Numbered from the stretch's first letter, positions 11,205-23,028 are shown. The stretch: 64,000 nucleotides of DNA from Stictocephala bisonia (GCA_035578905.1 JAQJVL010000607.1:310001-374000), one strand, 5' to 3'. Numbers and translations: made by a program. The notes: generated from the sequence alone by a model not told the origin.

Positions 11205-12525
11205 ACATATAATAAATACAGTACAAGTAAACGTCACACAACACAAATTTATTACAATATAAGCACAACATGCACAAATATATTACAATACAAGTACAAA
11301 ATGCAAAAATATTAATATTTGTGCATTTTGTGCTAATATGAATGAATGAATGAATGAATATCTTTATTTGTACAATTTCTTTGATAAATACATTGGCATC
11401 AACATGTAAAATAAAATAATAAAACAGGAGTTGTAAGTCATAGTTGGTAAAAAAATTCTTCAATGGTGTAGAGAGGTTGATCCATCAGCCATTCAGTTAG
11501 GTTGTTTTTTAAGGTCTTGCCAGTCAAGGTCCGCAGATGTTCTGGAAGGTGGTTGTGTAGTTTACATCCAACGTACAAAGGTTTCTTCTCATATAGAGCT
11601 AGGTGGTGTCGGGCTGTTACAAAGTCTGCTGCATGTCTTGTATTATAACCATGGATGTTGTGGTTTCTTAAAGCATTTCTGCTGTCTGCATACATGATGG
11701 CATCTTGTATGTATAAACCAACCACAGTCATAATTCTCAGCTCTTTGAAAGCCTCTCGGCACGATTCTCTTTCCTGCAGATTTCCTATTATTCTTATTGC
11801 CCGTTTTTGTAATACTAGAATTCTTTCCATATTCGCCCTTGATGTTCCTCCCCACGCAAGGAGACCATACCTGATGTGAGCTTCACAGAGACCAAAATAT
11901 GCTGTTCTTGCAGTGACTGTGTCAGCAATATTTTTTAGTCTTTTCAAGGCAAAAAGGCCAGAGGAAATCTTTTTGCATACCTGATTTATATGAGGGGTCC
12001 AGGTAAGGTCAGCATCTATGGTCACACCGAGGAGCTTGACTTCTTGTTCAAGGCTTACATTTGCAAGTTCTTCCAAATCATTTCTGCTTCTAAAAATTAT
12101 TTGTTTTGTTTTTGCTGTGTTTGCCACCAAGTCGTTCTTGCTACAGTATTGATAAGCTTTCTCTAGACTTCTATGAGAGGTCATCTCCAGTTCATCAATG
12201 CTGCTCTCACTTACAATAAGTGTGGTATCATCCGCGTACATCAAGGATGAGCACATGTTTAATTGTTCTGGCAGGTCGTTTGTAAACATTATGAAGAGAG
12301 CCGGTCCCAAAACAGACCCCTCTGGGACTCCCCTGGTTATTTCCTTAGGTTTGGATTGGACTGTTTGTAACCTTCTTCTTTCAGTTGTTTTGATTTCCAC
12401 TAATTGGCTGCGCCCCGTCAGATAGGATTGAAACCAAGTTTTTGCATTGTATTGTATTAAATTTGTGTTGTGTGTCGTTTACTTGTACTGTATATGTACC
12501 AACACGTATTATTCTAATTAAAAAA
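11205..12525. mobile_element. Inverted-terminal repeat element carrying an inserted LINE
   Basis: ACAGTACAAGTAAACGTCAC at 11,219 recurs inverted near 12,455-12,495 (GTCGTTTACTTGTACTGT), each next to an AAATTTGTGTTGTGTG-type block. The outer sequence of the right end (TACGTGTTGGTACATATACA in reverse complement) also starts the element at 24,590. The 5'-truncated LINE at 11,337-12,445 fills the interior, so it either landed inside an older element or was bracketed by two ends. No transposase was seen. Confidence 0.6.
11337..12445 (-). pseudogene. 5'-truncated non-LTR retrotransposon, RT C-terminal half with intact 3' end
   Basis: The minus-strand frame starts within WFQSYLTGRSQLVEI and is open for about 330 codons to the stop. 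It has GVPEGSVLGPALFIMFTNDL, the catalytic LMYADDTT, the KTKQIIFRSRN and KLLGVTIDADLTWTPHINQV motifs, and a C-terminal YNTRHA...LHNHLPEHLR...EEFFYQL ending. The 3' UTR ends in AATAAAGATATTCATTC followed by five ATTC-type repeats (11,337-11,357), a short tandem tail rather than poly-A. There is no N-terminal RT or endonuclease, so the copy is dead on arrival by 5' truncation, yet its frame is undamaged and it is probably recent. It is in MEGF8 intron 6, in the gene's sense orientation. Confidence 0.92.
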
Positions 12526-12614
12526 CTATATATAATAAATATATATTTGTATTCTAGTGAAACCAACACAGTTTTAAAATCAATAAGACTTAGTAGAAAA
12601 AGTTGCAATCGTAC

Positions 12615-12715
12615 TTGCAAGCTGCATGAGCATATCGAGGCAATGGCTTCCGTGGTGTAAAACCTTCATCAAAACTAGCCTGTCTACGAAAACGACTCGA
12701 GTGATGAGTTCCGTC
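12615..12715 (-). CDS. Megf8: MEGF8 orthologue, exon 6 (basic linker and start of second kelch blade)
   Basis: A 101-nt exon bounded by TTTGCAG|GAC and TGCAA|GTACG. It encodes 33 residues (330-362): a basic, serine-containing linker (HHSSRFRRQASFDEG) ending in PLPRYAHAAC. Two leftover bases AA join the first base of exon 7 (C) to give Asn363, producing RYAHAACNYLGGFVLYGG across the junction. This aligns with the RHSH...LVLMGG region of vertebrate MEGF8 blade 2 and is strong support for both splice sites. The donor GTACG is weaker than its neighbours. A 5'-truncated retrotransposon copy begins about 170 bp downstream in the next intron. Confidence 0.88.
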
Positions 12716-12784
12716 CTGCAAAGAAATCATTTTATTAGTCAACAAGATATTTCAAAGCATTAAAATGACTGCACAAACTGCTTA

Positions 12785-13015
12785 ATGTGTACTTTTTGAA
12801 AGCTACCTATAATATAGGACTATAAGATGATGGTGCTAATATGCTAAATCTTTTGCACATCCTTGTCCTAGTAAAAGAGAGCCATCAGAATCTTTGGTAA
12901 TCCTTAGCAAAGAAAATTTGCAGAAGCCTTACAAAAAATGTAAAAATACTTACATTACAGTAGTATGTCTGTATATATTAAAAGGCAACATATGTCTACA
13001 TCAAAACAACTATAA
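12785..13015 (+). pseudogene. Degraded RT C-terminal remnant
   Basis: Reading across frames on the plus strand gives FESYL, then VLVKRAIRIFGNP, then KNVKILT, the order of the C-terminal RT thumb motifs seen intact at 11.4-12.4 kb and 48.2-49.3 kb. Too decayed to classify. It lies 70 bp upstream of MEGF8 exon 6. Confidence 0.5.
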
Positions 13016-13631
13016 TTGGTGTCCAAATTCAAAATTACAAAATCGGAAATTCAATTAACTGATCTATTACAGTGCACATTCAAAATAATTAATTTAAGTT
13101 TCTTGACAGTCGAGGGAAAACTCACTGTCATGTTAAATTTGAAAAATCTGTCTTTAATGGTGGTAATTAAAAAATGTTTCTTAACTAATTTCCATTAAAA
13201 GTACTGGGACTTGACCATCATCATGGTCGAACAACAAAGTTATATTACTCAGGTACTATTTTTTTTTTTTTTAACAATTTATTTGGTGGTTTTGTTGTAC
13301 AATTTATTACAGGTACAATTTTTTTCGCCAGAAAAAATATCTCCCTACAGATTAGGATTTCATTCTATGGACTAATTTGAAAACAAAGAAATATATTGCT
13401 ATACAAATTATCACAACATTAATGGTTTGGATTTTTATTCTAACAAAGTAAAAAATTGGTTATTAAAGCAAGAAAGTATAGATTACCTTGTAAATATTCA
13501 AGTTTAAAGCAATACACTTTCAAACATATTTTTATTATTCATTTATAATCGTATAAATTTTAATACCCTATAAATACTTATTCAATGTATCATATATTTA
13601 TTTCAGATAACATAGTAAAGTATACATATTT

Positions 13632-13820
13632 GGCAGACTTGGGAAAGTTAACAATTATTTTTAACTGAATAAATTCTTGGACAAACAACAATGGGACACG
13701 TTGGGTGTGTCTACTAATTATGGGCAGGGCAGGAAGATGGCGGAAAGGGATGGGATGTGACTCATGACTTTGTTTGTCGGCGAATACTTGGGATTGAGGA
13801 AAACGCCCGGTCTAACCAAG
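13632..13820. mobile_element. hAT-like MITE fragment (relative of the 58.3-kb copy)
   Basis: Starts CAGACTTGGGAAAGTTAACA and continues ATTATTTTTAACTGAATAAA, identical to the inverted 3' terminus of the element at 58,311-59,016. It then runs through TTGGACAAACAACAATGGGA...GTCGGCGAATACTTGGGATT, the reverse complement of 58,535-58,675. After about 13,820 the two copies diverge, so the far terminus is missing. It is in MEGF8 intron 5. Confidence 0.8.
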
Positions 13821-13999
13821 CCTGATATTTGGTTAGTCATAAATTGTTTCGTTTTTATTTTGTTTCCTATTATTGTATTATATAGCTATACTGTTAGGGT
13901 TAGGATAACATTAAATTTAGAGTTAAGGTTTAAGCTATTTATGTTTTTATATTAGTGTTTATATTTTGAAGAATTGGGATTTTTTATTTTAAATTAATA

Positions 14000-14245
14000 T
14001 TATTTGCTCATGCGCATATTAAGATTTATTTGAAAAGAAGGAACCTCTAAAACAGGCATTGCCTTAGGAGGTCCTAGTATTTTCTTGAAATATGTAATTT
14101 ATGAAAGGTTTTGTTCTAGTAGTATAAGTTTTATTTTGTTAACAGAGAATTAAGAAGAAACCTTTTTATGTTTGAATGTAATTATATGTATTTTATGTAT
14201 ATATTTTGAGAAAATAAATATATTCTTATTCTTATTCTTATTCTA
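14000..14245 (+). repeat. 3' end of a non-LTR retrotransposon with (TTCTTA)n tail
   Basis: A GGAGGTCCTAGTATTTT-containing 3' UTR is followed by AATAAATATATTCTTATTCT and further TTCTTA units. The pattern AATAAA plus a short tandem tail matches the other LINE copies in this window. No coding part is recognisable. Confidence 0.5.
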
Positions 14246-15458
14246 TTTAAAGCCTTGGCTCTCATTATTTATGGGTTCACCTTATAAATAAATCTGTAAT
14301 TATAAATAAAATAACTTAGATATTTCAAAATCCATTGGTACAAATAGCCCTGCCAAAATGTCCTCAAGACCTTGAGAAGAGGTTGATATAAGCTGGGCAG
14401 GGTGCTTTTCTAAAAACTTTTCTTCTTACTGAGCAGGTGACTGAAAACAAGTTACCGGTGCGTTTCTAAATTACATTTTGTAATGATCTGTTTCACCCAA
14501 TTTTTATTTTTTATTGATTAGACCTTAAAAATATTTTGAATTAAAGTTACTGATTGTTTACTGGTAGTAACCTGCATGTCATTATTTTGTGAATATTGAT
14601 TACTCTTATATTATTGCTGTAAATTTGTATTTTATTGTTTTATTTTGTTATATTATATATTATTTATGAAAAGGATTCAATGAGTAAAAAAAGGTTAAAA
14701 TCTAAATTGTGTAGTTAAGTATTCCACAGTCAAAATCAATAAATGTTGTCAAATGTATAGTTTCATAAGAGAAGGATGTGGAACATTTTTGATTTTTTTT
14801 AGCATAATGAATGTTTTTAATATATATGTTTTCCACAACAAAATTACAATGAATAAATAACATATGGTTATGACGTTTTAAAAATATAAGACAAGTATTA
14901 TTTTTGTAACACCTGAGTAGTCATACCAAAGTATTATTAAATGATAACCAAAACTTTATAGTAAGAATATTTATTACTCTTTGGAAGCAAAAATGAAAAA
15001 GTAGTTTGTTGAGAACCGTAGGTACAGTCAAGTCCGCGAGCACGTTTATGGTGGGCCATCTCTACACAATGCAATAGATAACATTTCATAACTTAAAGTA
15101 TATTCTGTGTGAATATCACAAGGTAAGATCAATTTTAAAGTAGAGGGCAGTTTGTGTTGATGATTAGCACAAATGTCTTCACTAATGAAGGTCAAATTGA
15201 ACATTTAATAATTTAGTATTTCTAAAGTTAAGTTTACTACATCATTCATTATATTGCAAAATCATACTAACACAAAAGTGATTATTTTAAAAACAAATAT
15301 CCTAACAATGAAAACTCATACATATAATAGCATGTTTTGAATTAGTTTTAATAGATGATTACTATTCTTTAGGGTATAATAATCCAGTGGGGAATACAGA
15401 AAAATACAGTAACTTTTCATTTAATTTAAAAACAATTAAATTCAAATTGTGAACTTAC
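14246..15458. other. Intronic sequence, nothing recognised
   Basis: Part of MEGF8 intron 5, downstream of exon 5 on the minus strand. Very AT-rich, with no exon-like segment or element terminus that I can support. Confidence 0.45.
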
Positions 15459-15619
15459 ATGGTGTCTTGATCTGGAATTGTTGTCTGCAATTGCTGAAGT
15501 ATACAGGAGAGTAGAAAAAAAGTTAGGACGGTGACGTAAACCTAATTCATCTGAGGCAAGCTGGCCTACTGCAGCCAATCGCCGGGCATCTAACTTGTCA
15601 CTCGCTACTGCATTGCTAC
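15459..15619 (-). CDS. Megf8: MEGF8 orthologue, exon 5 (linker with no counterpart in vertebrate MEGF8)
   Basis: A 161-nt open segment between acceptor TCCAACAG|GT and donor CACCAT|GTAAGT. It joins exon 4 in frame (A|GT gives Ser276) and leaves phase 0, exactly what exon 6 needs. The 53 whole codons (residues 277-329) are rich in Ala, Arg, Asn and Ser, contain the stretch RHRPNFFSTLLYTSAIAD, and have no kelch or EGF signature. Vertebrate MEGF8 has only a few residues here. The exon is assigned by position, splice sites and phase rather than by homology. Skipping it would put exon 6 out of frame, so it is probably constitutive. Confidence 0.78.
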
Positions 15620-16795
15620 CTGTTGGATATAAATATTATCATGATACCAGCCTTTAAAATAAGGTAAATTAGAAAGAGTATTATTAATATTAAATAGGTG
15701 TAAATAAGATAACATATTGAGGCTTTAAGGTTTGTTACTTCAATTTTAAAATTAAAATCTAAATGGCCACCTTGCCTAAGGTACTAAACAAGTTAAAGGT
15801 GGTACAGCTGGGAATACAAAAAAAAAACAGTCTTGGACAAAGAAACAAAGAAAAACTGACACTGTTGAAACTTATGTTCTATAACTAACCCATCCAGTCT
15901 GCACAATCTGAGTTTCCCACCCCACCTTATTCCATTCTAGTCTTTTGGAACTTTTAATATAAATGTGCTCTTGCACGTAGATACATTTTTTCAATTATAA
16001 ATCCTATTACTTCAAGAGACAAGCATGACGGACGATAACACCATGGACAACAGGAATTATCAAATGTTTAAATGTGAAACAAATAAAGAGTTCAAAAAAG
16101 CCCTCCACACCTGAAGCTTGAATTTTCAATTTCTAAGAACATTTCCAGTTCTGTTACAAATGTTAAACCATCTATTAAAATTAGGCTTAAGACTATCTTT
16201 AAAATGTGCAAACAAAAAACACACATTTTATTCAATCACAATGCCAATTAAAGAATAAAATAGATTAGATCCTGACTAACTTAAGAACGTGCAATCTTTA
16301 AAATGGACAAAATCCATACTAAATTTTATTTGACGATTTTAATGCCCAACTGGCAACAAAGAAAGTAAAATGTATGTAAAATTCTTTATAAAAATAGATT
16401 GACAAAACAAAATGGTCAAAACTTCAAACTAAAATTGGGTCAATTCACTTTAAAAAGATGGCCTCTAGACAAAAAGATTAGTGATTACCCAATGTTTATC
16501 TTGGGAATTCCAAATTGATCGTATAGCAATCTAATACTATAACTACAAAGGAATACTAGACGTACAAGTCTGAAAAGTAACTATTATTGATTCAGACCAA
16601 TATCTAATCTAAATAAAAATAACACTTAAACCCCAAAAATATTTTAAAATAAATTTACAATTCCTAAATTTGAGATAAAAAAAATAAGAAAACCTACCTT
16701 TGCTACTGAATAAATAAAGCTTAAAAAATGGAAAATTTTTTAAAAAAGTTGATGAGACTGCTAAAACATTAATCCCATTAAAAAGTCATCTACAC
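15620..16795. other. Intronic sequence, nothing recognised
   Basis: MEGF8 intron 4. AT-rich. A single minisatellite-like unit (CCATTGTACGTGTAAAGGTGG) follows at 16,801-16,825, in the orientation of the 7.1-kb array. Confidence 0.45.
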
Positions 16796-17015
16796 CCAAT
16801 ACCATTGTACGTGTAAAGGTGGACGGCAATAAAAAAAAAAACGAAAAAGCGATGGTTTAAAGTTGTACATTTTAACTGGAGTGATGGTTTTGAGGTCAGA
16901 TTTGCGGCATTGTGTTCTCCAAATAGGTACATATTTATATTATTAGCAATAAAATCTAAAAAGTATTAACATTCTTCATAATATTGAATAACTTTAAATA
17001 TCCTTCTATACTTAC

Positions 17016-17194
17016 TAATAACTTCACCCTCTTCATCTTCCCATTGGCTATGATTGAAGCGAAAGATAACCAAGTCACCCAGAACATTGTTGAGGTCATA
17101 GCCTCCAAACACATAGAGAGCATCAGTATCGTTGATGTAGACAGCAGAGTGGGCAGCACGGGGCGCTACACTGTCCTGGTACAGCCAGTGCCAT
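17016..17194 (-). CDS. Megf8: MEGF8 orthologue, exon 4 (first kelch blade)
   Basis: Encodes residues 216-275, the first kelch-type blade of the N-terminal beta-propeller. The signature is H-S-A-V-Y followed by ALYVFGGYDLNNVLGDLVIF and a tryptophan eight residues later. GG(Y/Q)DLNN(A/V)LGDLV is specific to MEGF8 rather than attractin. The acceptor is CTTACAG|A (the A completes a Thr codon, AC|A) and the donor ATTA|GTAAGTAT, leaving phase 1. A longer reading through the donor exists but runs into intronic sequence without homology. Confidence 0.94.
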
Positions 17195-17289
17195 CTGTAA
17201 GGCAATAAGATGCATATTAGATGTCAATCAGATACTTTTCTTAGCAAATTTAAATTTATAATTCTTTATACAATAGATTATCAATGGTG

Positions 17290-17990
17290 TGCTACTAATC
17301 TATACTAAAATTTGTTCATGCTGATTATAATCCAGGTCCTAAAGTAATGAAAATTCATTCCTGTGGTGACTCCTCTACAGCTGTCCATTGAGTGTGTGGA
17401 GAAATATTGGAGTGTGGAAAGATATTTTGGAGTAATTGTAGACCATAAATTTATCGGGCCTCCACATGTTCAAAATATTAACAAAACCTGTGTACACTTT
17501 TGTACAGCGGGGACCTAACTGTTCATAATTGCAGGACTGTCTATTTTGCCTATGTACAATCTCTCGTGCATTGGGGTGGGGCTTCCTCCTACATTTTAAA
17601 ACCTCTTCTGTGGCATAAAGATCCATTATCTTAAAAACCACTACGCTTTCCAACGAACCAGTTGCTTACTTTATGTTCAGTTCCTAATGTTATAGACAGT
17701 TAATTGTGAAAAGCTTCCAAACGTATATTAAACTAATAATATGAACATCTTCAGAGCCTTCGGGCACAACTATCCGATTAGGAATAGAATTAACTATGGT
17801 TATCAAACATTTCAACAAAACTTCTGTTTTGAGAACACCAATTAAATCATCTACAGGAAATCACCATGAGAAGTTATTTATTGATGCCGAGAGTGCCACT
17901 GGGTACGGATGCCACGATTGGCTGCTTAGTCTTGGCCCAGATGATGTGGAAACACTTATTTTATAAAATTATCGTTTAGCAAGGCTTTGT
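17290..17990 (+). pseudogene. Degraded non-LTR RT C-terminal fragment
   Basis: The plus-strand reading YFGVIVDHKFIGPPHVQNIN is a damaged form of the KYLGVIID...W..HI RT motif. After frameshifts it continues to FAYVQSLVHWGGAS-like and final SLGPDDVETLIL segments. No YADD box or upstream RT is present. It lies in MEGF8 intron 3, antisense to the gene. Confidence 0.65.
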
Positions 17991-18369
17991 TTTTTGTTGA
18001 TTCTGTAATCATCACTATTTGAAATAGAATCTCTATTTTCTTATATTCATATTTTTTAGGTTCAAATTAAACATGAAACTTTTAATATTTTTAATTGTTA
18101 AAATTCACTTCATAATGTTCTTACAATTATTGTAGTTCTAAAAACTTATTAATTTAATGTTTTTTTAATATTTTATTTTCTTATATCACTCTTGATTTTA
18201 GTATTTCTGTTTAGTAACTAAACATTGAAATTTGATACACCACAAATTTGAAAATTCAGATCTGTGAGTGAAGGAAGAGCCTTTACTCACAGATCTAAAT
18301 GTTGAATGGTGTAGATTTATTCATTTAATACTAAGTATTTGTTGTTTTCTTTATTCATTCATTACTCAT

Positions 18370-18778
18370 TTCTAAGACACCGATCCTAGAGATATGGGCG
18401 AACATGAGGGGTGAATGAGTGTGATGAAAGTGTAGTCATTGTTACTATCTGAGTTGGACTTAACTCAGAAAGGACTATTATTAATAGACCAATAGCCAGA
18501 GTAACTATGAAACCTACAGCTTTAAATGGAATCCGAACCACGTAGTGTTGGTCTGATTTTCAGCTAACTGACAAGTCTGACACTCAGTTCTCTTCCTTAC
18601 ACAACATCTGAACCTTGACTACCATCCAACATGGACACCTCAGACATCTCTAATAGTGTCCATGTCGATGACAACCATTGACCGAGCATGGAACCTCCCG
18701 CCTACATTCTCCCAAACACTTTGTCCCCAAGTAGCTGGGTTACAGCACTGCGCCACCAGTGCCAAATTCACTAAAATA
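18370..18778 (-). repeat. tRNA-derived SINE, full-length reference copy
   Basis: In minus orientation it begins with a tRNA-like head: A-box-like TGGCGCAGTGCTG (about 18,750-18,762) and a degenerate B-box GGTTCCATGCTC (about 18,685). A body follows, containing the TTGTCAGTTAGCTGAAAATC and TACGTGGTTCGGATTCC segments. The 3' end carries GGATCGGTGTCTTAGAAATG and an AATGA-type tail. Shortened copies are at 3.75, 37.3, 37.9 and 51.2 kb. The promoter boxes are degenerate by eye. Confidence 0.65.
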
Positions 18779-19377
18779 TAAATTCATTATAAAAAATGCA
18801 GATGTAGAAAATATTAGAACATATGGTTTAGATCATTAATGTAGATGATTAATGTAAACACTCATTGAGAAAATGTTCGTAGTTTGTTTGTTGGGCAATT
18901 ACAATTACAATGCATTACCAACAAAATCTCTGACAGTATTTATAGTATAAACTAAATTTTAAAAAATTAGGCATTCAATTGCTTTGATTTTTAAAATTTG
19001 GATAGTACGGAACAATATAAATGATAATACAATAGCTTTGACTTTGTATCGTTTTACATAAGAACGTCTGTTAGTTCTGCACAGAAACTATACTGTTCAT
19101 GAATGATAATTTTTTTTTTCACTTCATATTTTTGAACTTTTGCATCATATATCTTGAGTTCAACATCAAGTTAGTATTTCCCTTTACATCACACCAGATC
19201 AAACATAACTGATGAAATTTGAATCCAAATTTAAATTTAAAATTCTAAAATTTTAAGCAACCTTTAATTAGTATTTAAAAAAATAAACACTGAACACAAC
19301 ACTAACTAAACTACTAAACAATGAATTACCGCAGACAGTTTAATTTAATTGGTCCAGTCATAAATATGAAGACTTAC

Positions 19378-19667
19378 GTGTTGCCTACTGGGTCAGCTCT
19401 GTACAAGCTGCAGTCTTGGCCTGAGTAGCCGGGGAAACATTGACATTGGCCCAGCAAGCTGCAGCGGCCTCGTCCTTGAGCAGCTCCACACTGGCCAGGA
19501 CACAAGGGCCGTGAGCAGTCCTCCCCACCCCACCCACTCTCACAGATGCATGTGTGTGCCAGGCAGGTACCATGACTTGAGCAGTTGGCCGGACAGTCTG
19601 TGATGTAGTACTCGGCTCGAAAACCGTCTAATACATAGTTGGTGTCGCTGTACAGCAACACTAGCAT
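19378..19667 (-). CDS. Megf8: MEGF8 orthologue, exon 3 (end of CUB, two EGF modules)
   Basis: Encodes residues 120-215 plus two bases of the next codon. It starts with the last CUB strand (LLYSDTNYVLDGFRAEY, matching the SDANYNLLGF region of vertebrate MEGF8), then two EGF-like modules at about residues 144-170 and 175-205. The cysteine pattern CPANCSSHGTC...CICESGWGGEDC is classical, with the aromatic-glycine GWGGEDC and GYSGQDC closings. The acceptor is TTATAG|ATG and the donor AACAC|GTAAGT; phases are 0 at entry and 2 at exit. The methionine at the exon start is an ordinary internal codon and not a translation start. Confidence 0.94.
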
Positions 19668-20790
19668 CTATAACAGTTAATTATAACATTATTCTATTTA
19701 AGTATTTTTAAAGTCAACTGTCCAACAGTCTATATTTTGTTTCTATATCATTGAAAACCACTGTAGCACTTATAACATTACTAATGACTTTATACTAACA
19801 TGATTTATAATAAATACGATATGTTTTAACAGTCTTTACGTTATTTACTACCATCACATATTTGACACGATGGAACTCAACGTAAGTTTATATATAATTG
19901 TAAAGGCTTTTTGGAGCTATTAAAATACAATTTTTTAACTATGGACTATTTTTATTTTGAACTATAATCTTAAGCTTCAGTACCAAGAAATGATTTTTCA
20001 AGTTCCTGCCTATTCAAATAAATCACTTCAACTTGTTTGACAGCCTTCCCACACAGCTAAATACCTTAAGTACTGTACCTTAATTAAATATAAGTTCTAA
20101 CGGGTTTCCATAGACGCATTACAACTTATATCCACGATTGTATTCATTAATTTTGCCAGTCATGTCTACCTACAAAACCCAAAGATGCTGATGATTTTCA
20201 ACACCATTGGAGATCTATTCTTTCTTTATAAAATCAAAGTTTTTATCATTTTGTTTTCTTGTCATAAATTATATTTATTTTTAACAACTACATTTTATTT
20301 ATTTATTTTTAGGTATGTAACTGTACAAGTTTTGTTTAGTTATTTTAACAGTCTTTGCCTGTACACAGTTGTACACTCGTTATGAGAGTTAGTAGCATAT
20401 TATCAGGCCTATTTGATAACATTTAAGCAACCATGAAGTTATAGAGTATACAATGTGCTTATACTGTTAAGACTTTATTAGGGTGTAAACTTACAAGCTG
20501 TACAAGGTCAGCCAGTACACCAAGCAATGTTAACTGATTTAGACAGGCAGTGCTAGCTTGCCCTCATCGGCCTGCTGTTAAGACACTACGTTAGAGCTTA
20601 GAACTGTGATTTTCATTCTCAACATATAAAACTGAAGTCCAAATACTTCAGAATTGCCAAATGGCACCTATTCTAGTTTGTAAAATATAAATTAGAAATA
20701 TTTTAAGTTTTAAACTATTTTGAATCGTTGAGTATTGTCAGAGAACCTTGTACTGTTGTTATATTCTTGTTCTCTGGTAACATATGTTAA
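19668..20790. other. Intronic sequence, nothing recognised
   Basis: MEGF8 intron 2. No coding segment or terminus that I can support. Confidence 0.45.
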
Positions 20791-21315
20791 ACTAGCAGGG
20801 TACTCGGCCTTCGTACGGGGTTTATCTTGATTTATATTGTGCTTATTGCATTAAGTAATACAAAACCTGGATGAAACTCTAGGTTGTTTAAACGGTTTTT
20901 AATATGATCATGTTTATAAAAAAATATCTTTTATAAAAAGACTTCAACAATATTGTTTCTCTTTGTGAAAATGTTCAGGTTCCTTCCCCTTGAAACATGT
21001 GAGCACAAGTGTGCATTGTGGTAAGGTTTGGTAGGTTATTTAATTCAGAGCTATGCACGTTGTTTGTTTATCCCAGCAGCTGATTAATGAAACTATTCAA
21101 AACAATTTTCAAATTGGTATTGCCTTGCTTGCATTGATACTTCTTAGAGCCCCTGAGGCAGTGTCCTGATGGAATATCAAAATAAAAATAGGCCTAAATG
21201 TTAACCAGAGGCCCTAAGAATGTCTATGCAAAATTTCAGCTGAATGGGTCTACTAGTTTTTGTATTATTCAGTAAAACAAACTCAGATATACACTATTAG
21301 ATTTTTATATAATAG
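20791..21315 (-). repeat. Dispersed 0.5-kb repeat, possibly Helitron-like
   Basis: In minus orientation it starts TATATAAAAATCTAATAGTG, includes the block GACATTCTTAGGGCCTCTGG and TAATCAGCTGCTGGGATAAA, and ends GGCCGAGTACCCTGCTAGT. It matches 57,305-57,850 along its full length and 54,523-57,304 once the insertions there are removed. The CTAG|T ending would suit a Helitron 3' end (CTRR), but no TC start or clear terminal hairpin was found, so the class is open. Confidence 0.75.
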
Positions 21316-22864
21316 TAAGACATACTTTCTCACAAAAATGTTTTCAAACAAAATATAACATTAAAAATATCCTAAAAATTCTTCTATAATTTGTTTCTAC
21401 GTTATAGAATAGAAACTTAAGAGCTTAAATGCTTCAACAACTCATAAACACTGTATATAATTTGATCAGGAAAAACTATACAAAATAAATGCAGAAGTTT
21501 TTTAAAAACTTACAGGGAAACCTGATTTTTCTGAGTTGTTCAACCAGCTTTTACTAGAAAAACTGGCATCAAGGCTCTTGCAAATATTTTGGTAAAAAAC
21601 AGGTATATCACGACAAGCATTGTTGATTTCTCATGGTGTACCTTTAATGAGCTTAATAATCAATCAAAATAAATTCAAACAACTAATATGTTTTCATGCA
21701 AAATAATTTCAGTCAAATGAAAAGTATATGTAAAATCAATAAATTGCTGGAGCTGGTATAATAAATACAATAATCTCACAAAACTGTGTCATATGAGTGT
21801 GTCAGAATTTGGTTTCAATTGCATTTACAGATTTTTAAATCCCCTATATAGATAATGAACAATAAAAAATTCGTCCAAGTAAAAATTCATCTCCTGACTT
21901 GGAGGTGCAATTTCATGTTTCTATTTCTGAGAAATTAAAAAAAAACCTTATAACCAAAACATCAGCAAAAATTGTAATCCATTGTGAATTTTTAATTTAC
22001 AAAATTACTAATCATCTCAAATCTTCAGAGTTAAGTGTAATTTATAAGACAATATATAGGGGCTCAATTTTTACAAAATATCTTCATTCAATAAAAGTAC
22101 ATAGAAGAAGTTAGTTAAAAGCTCAATGTTATAGTACTGAGTGAACAAAGGCATCGCAGTGAAAGTCTGAAACATAATAAATACAATATGTGGCTAAGAA
22201 ATAGTGACTGATGTTCATTATGAACAAAAATAGAGGCTTGATTATAATAATAATTTAAAAAATGTGAAGTGTAAAGTGAAATGTGACTAAGATACTTATG
22301 TGCAATAAGTATAGTATATTAAAAACATATATGTCATGCAATATTTCACTATAGTGTAAACAATTTTAAACTAAACTTTAATACTAACCAATTTTTTAAA
22401 TAGAAAAATATATAGATAAATTTATACTAATTATTGCTGACAGTATTTTTAAAATTTGTTGGCATCACTGAATGTAATATGTTTACATTGCCTTTTGTTG
22501 AGCATATCCTAATTAATTTTATATGTAATACGCTTTTCTTTAACAATATTAATGACATAAATTAATTTACTTATTACAAAAAATTTATTTTTTATTATTT
22601 TACAGTAGTGCCTTAACCATAATGTCCTGTTGGTACCTCAAATGCAAAACTGTTTAAAATTTAGTTTTGTAGTTGAAGTCAATATGACAGTTCAATTAGA
22701 AGGTAAATGCCCCATATGAACTTTTAAATACTTTATTAATCAGACATGCCATAAACTTTCAGTTCTAGGATTTATGGCGAAAAGACTTTAATCTCAAAAA
22801 GTACAAAACTCATTTATAAAAAGAAAACAATGTTATTAAAGATAATTTTATTGTGTCAACTTAC
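21316..22864. other. Intronic sequence, nothing recognised
   Basis: Remainder of MEGF8 intron 2. AT-rich, with no RNA gene, exon or element end seen. Confidence 0.45.
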
Positions 22865-23028
22865 AAAACCAGAGGTGGCTACAACAATTTGTGGCTGAGT
22901 ATTGCCACTGAAACTCCCAAGCAGAAGCGAGTTGAACGAGTCACCATCATACACATACACATAGTCATAGGAACACTCAGTCCCCATTGAGGTGAAGTTA
23001 AGGGAGATGAACTGCTCGCTGCTGTTGG
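22865..23028 (-). CDS. Megf8: MEGF8 orthologue, exon 2 (CUB core)
   Basis: Encodes residues 65 (split codon) to 119 of the MEGF8 orthologue, the middle of the CUB domain. Key residues are TECSYDYVYVYDGDS: Cys83 would pair within the CUB fold, and the acidic DYVYVYDGDS strand is the hallmark of CUB domains and is nearly identical in vertebrate MEGF8. The acceptor is TTCTAG|CC and the donor TTTT|GTAAGT. The exon is 164 nt: it takes two bases to complete the Ala codon begun in exon 1 and ends in phase 0. It is separated from exon 1 by about 5.9 kb of intron containing a decayed piggyBac transposase, a minisatellite element and an RT fragment. Confidence 0.93.
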
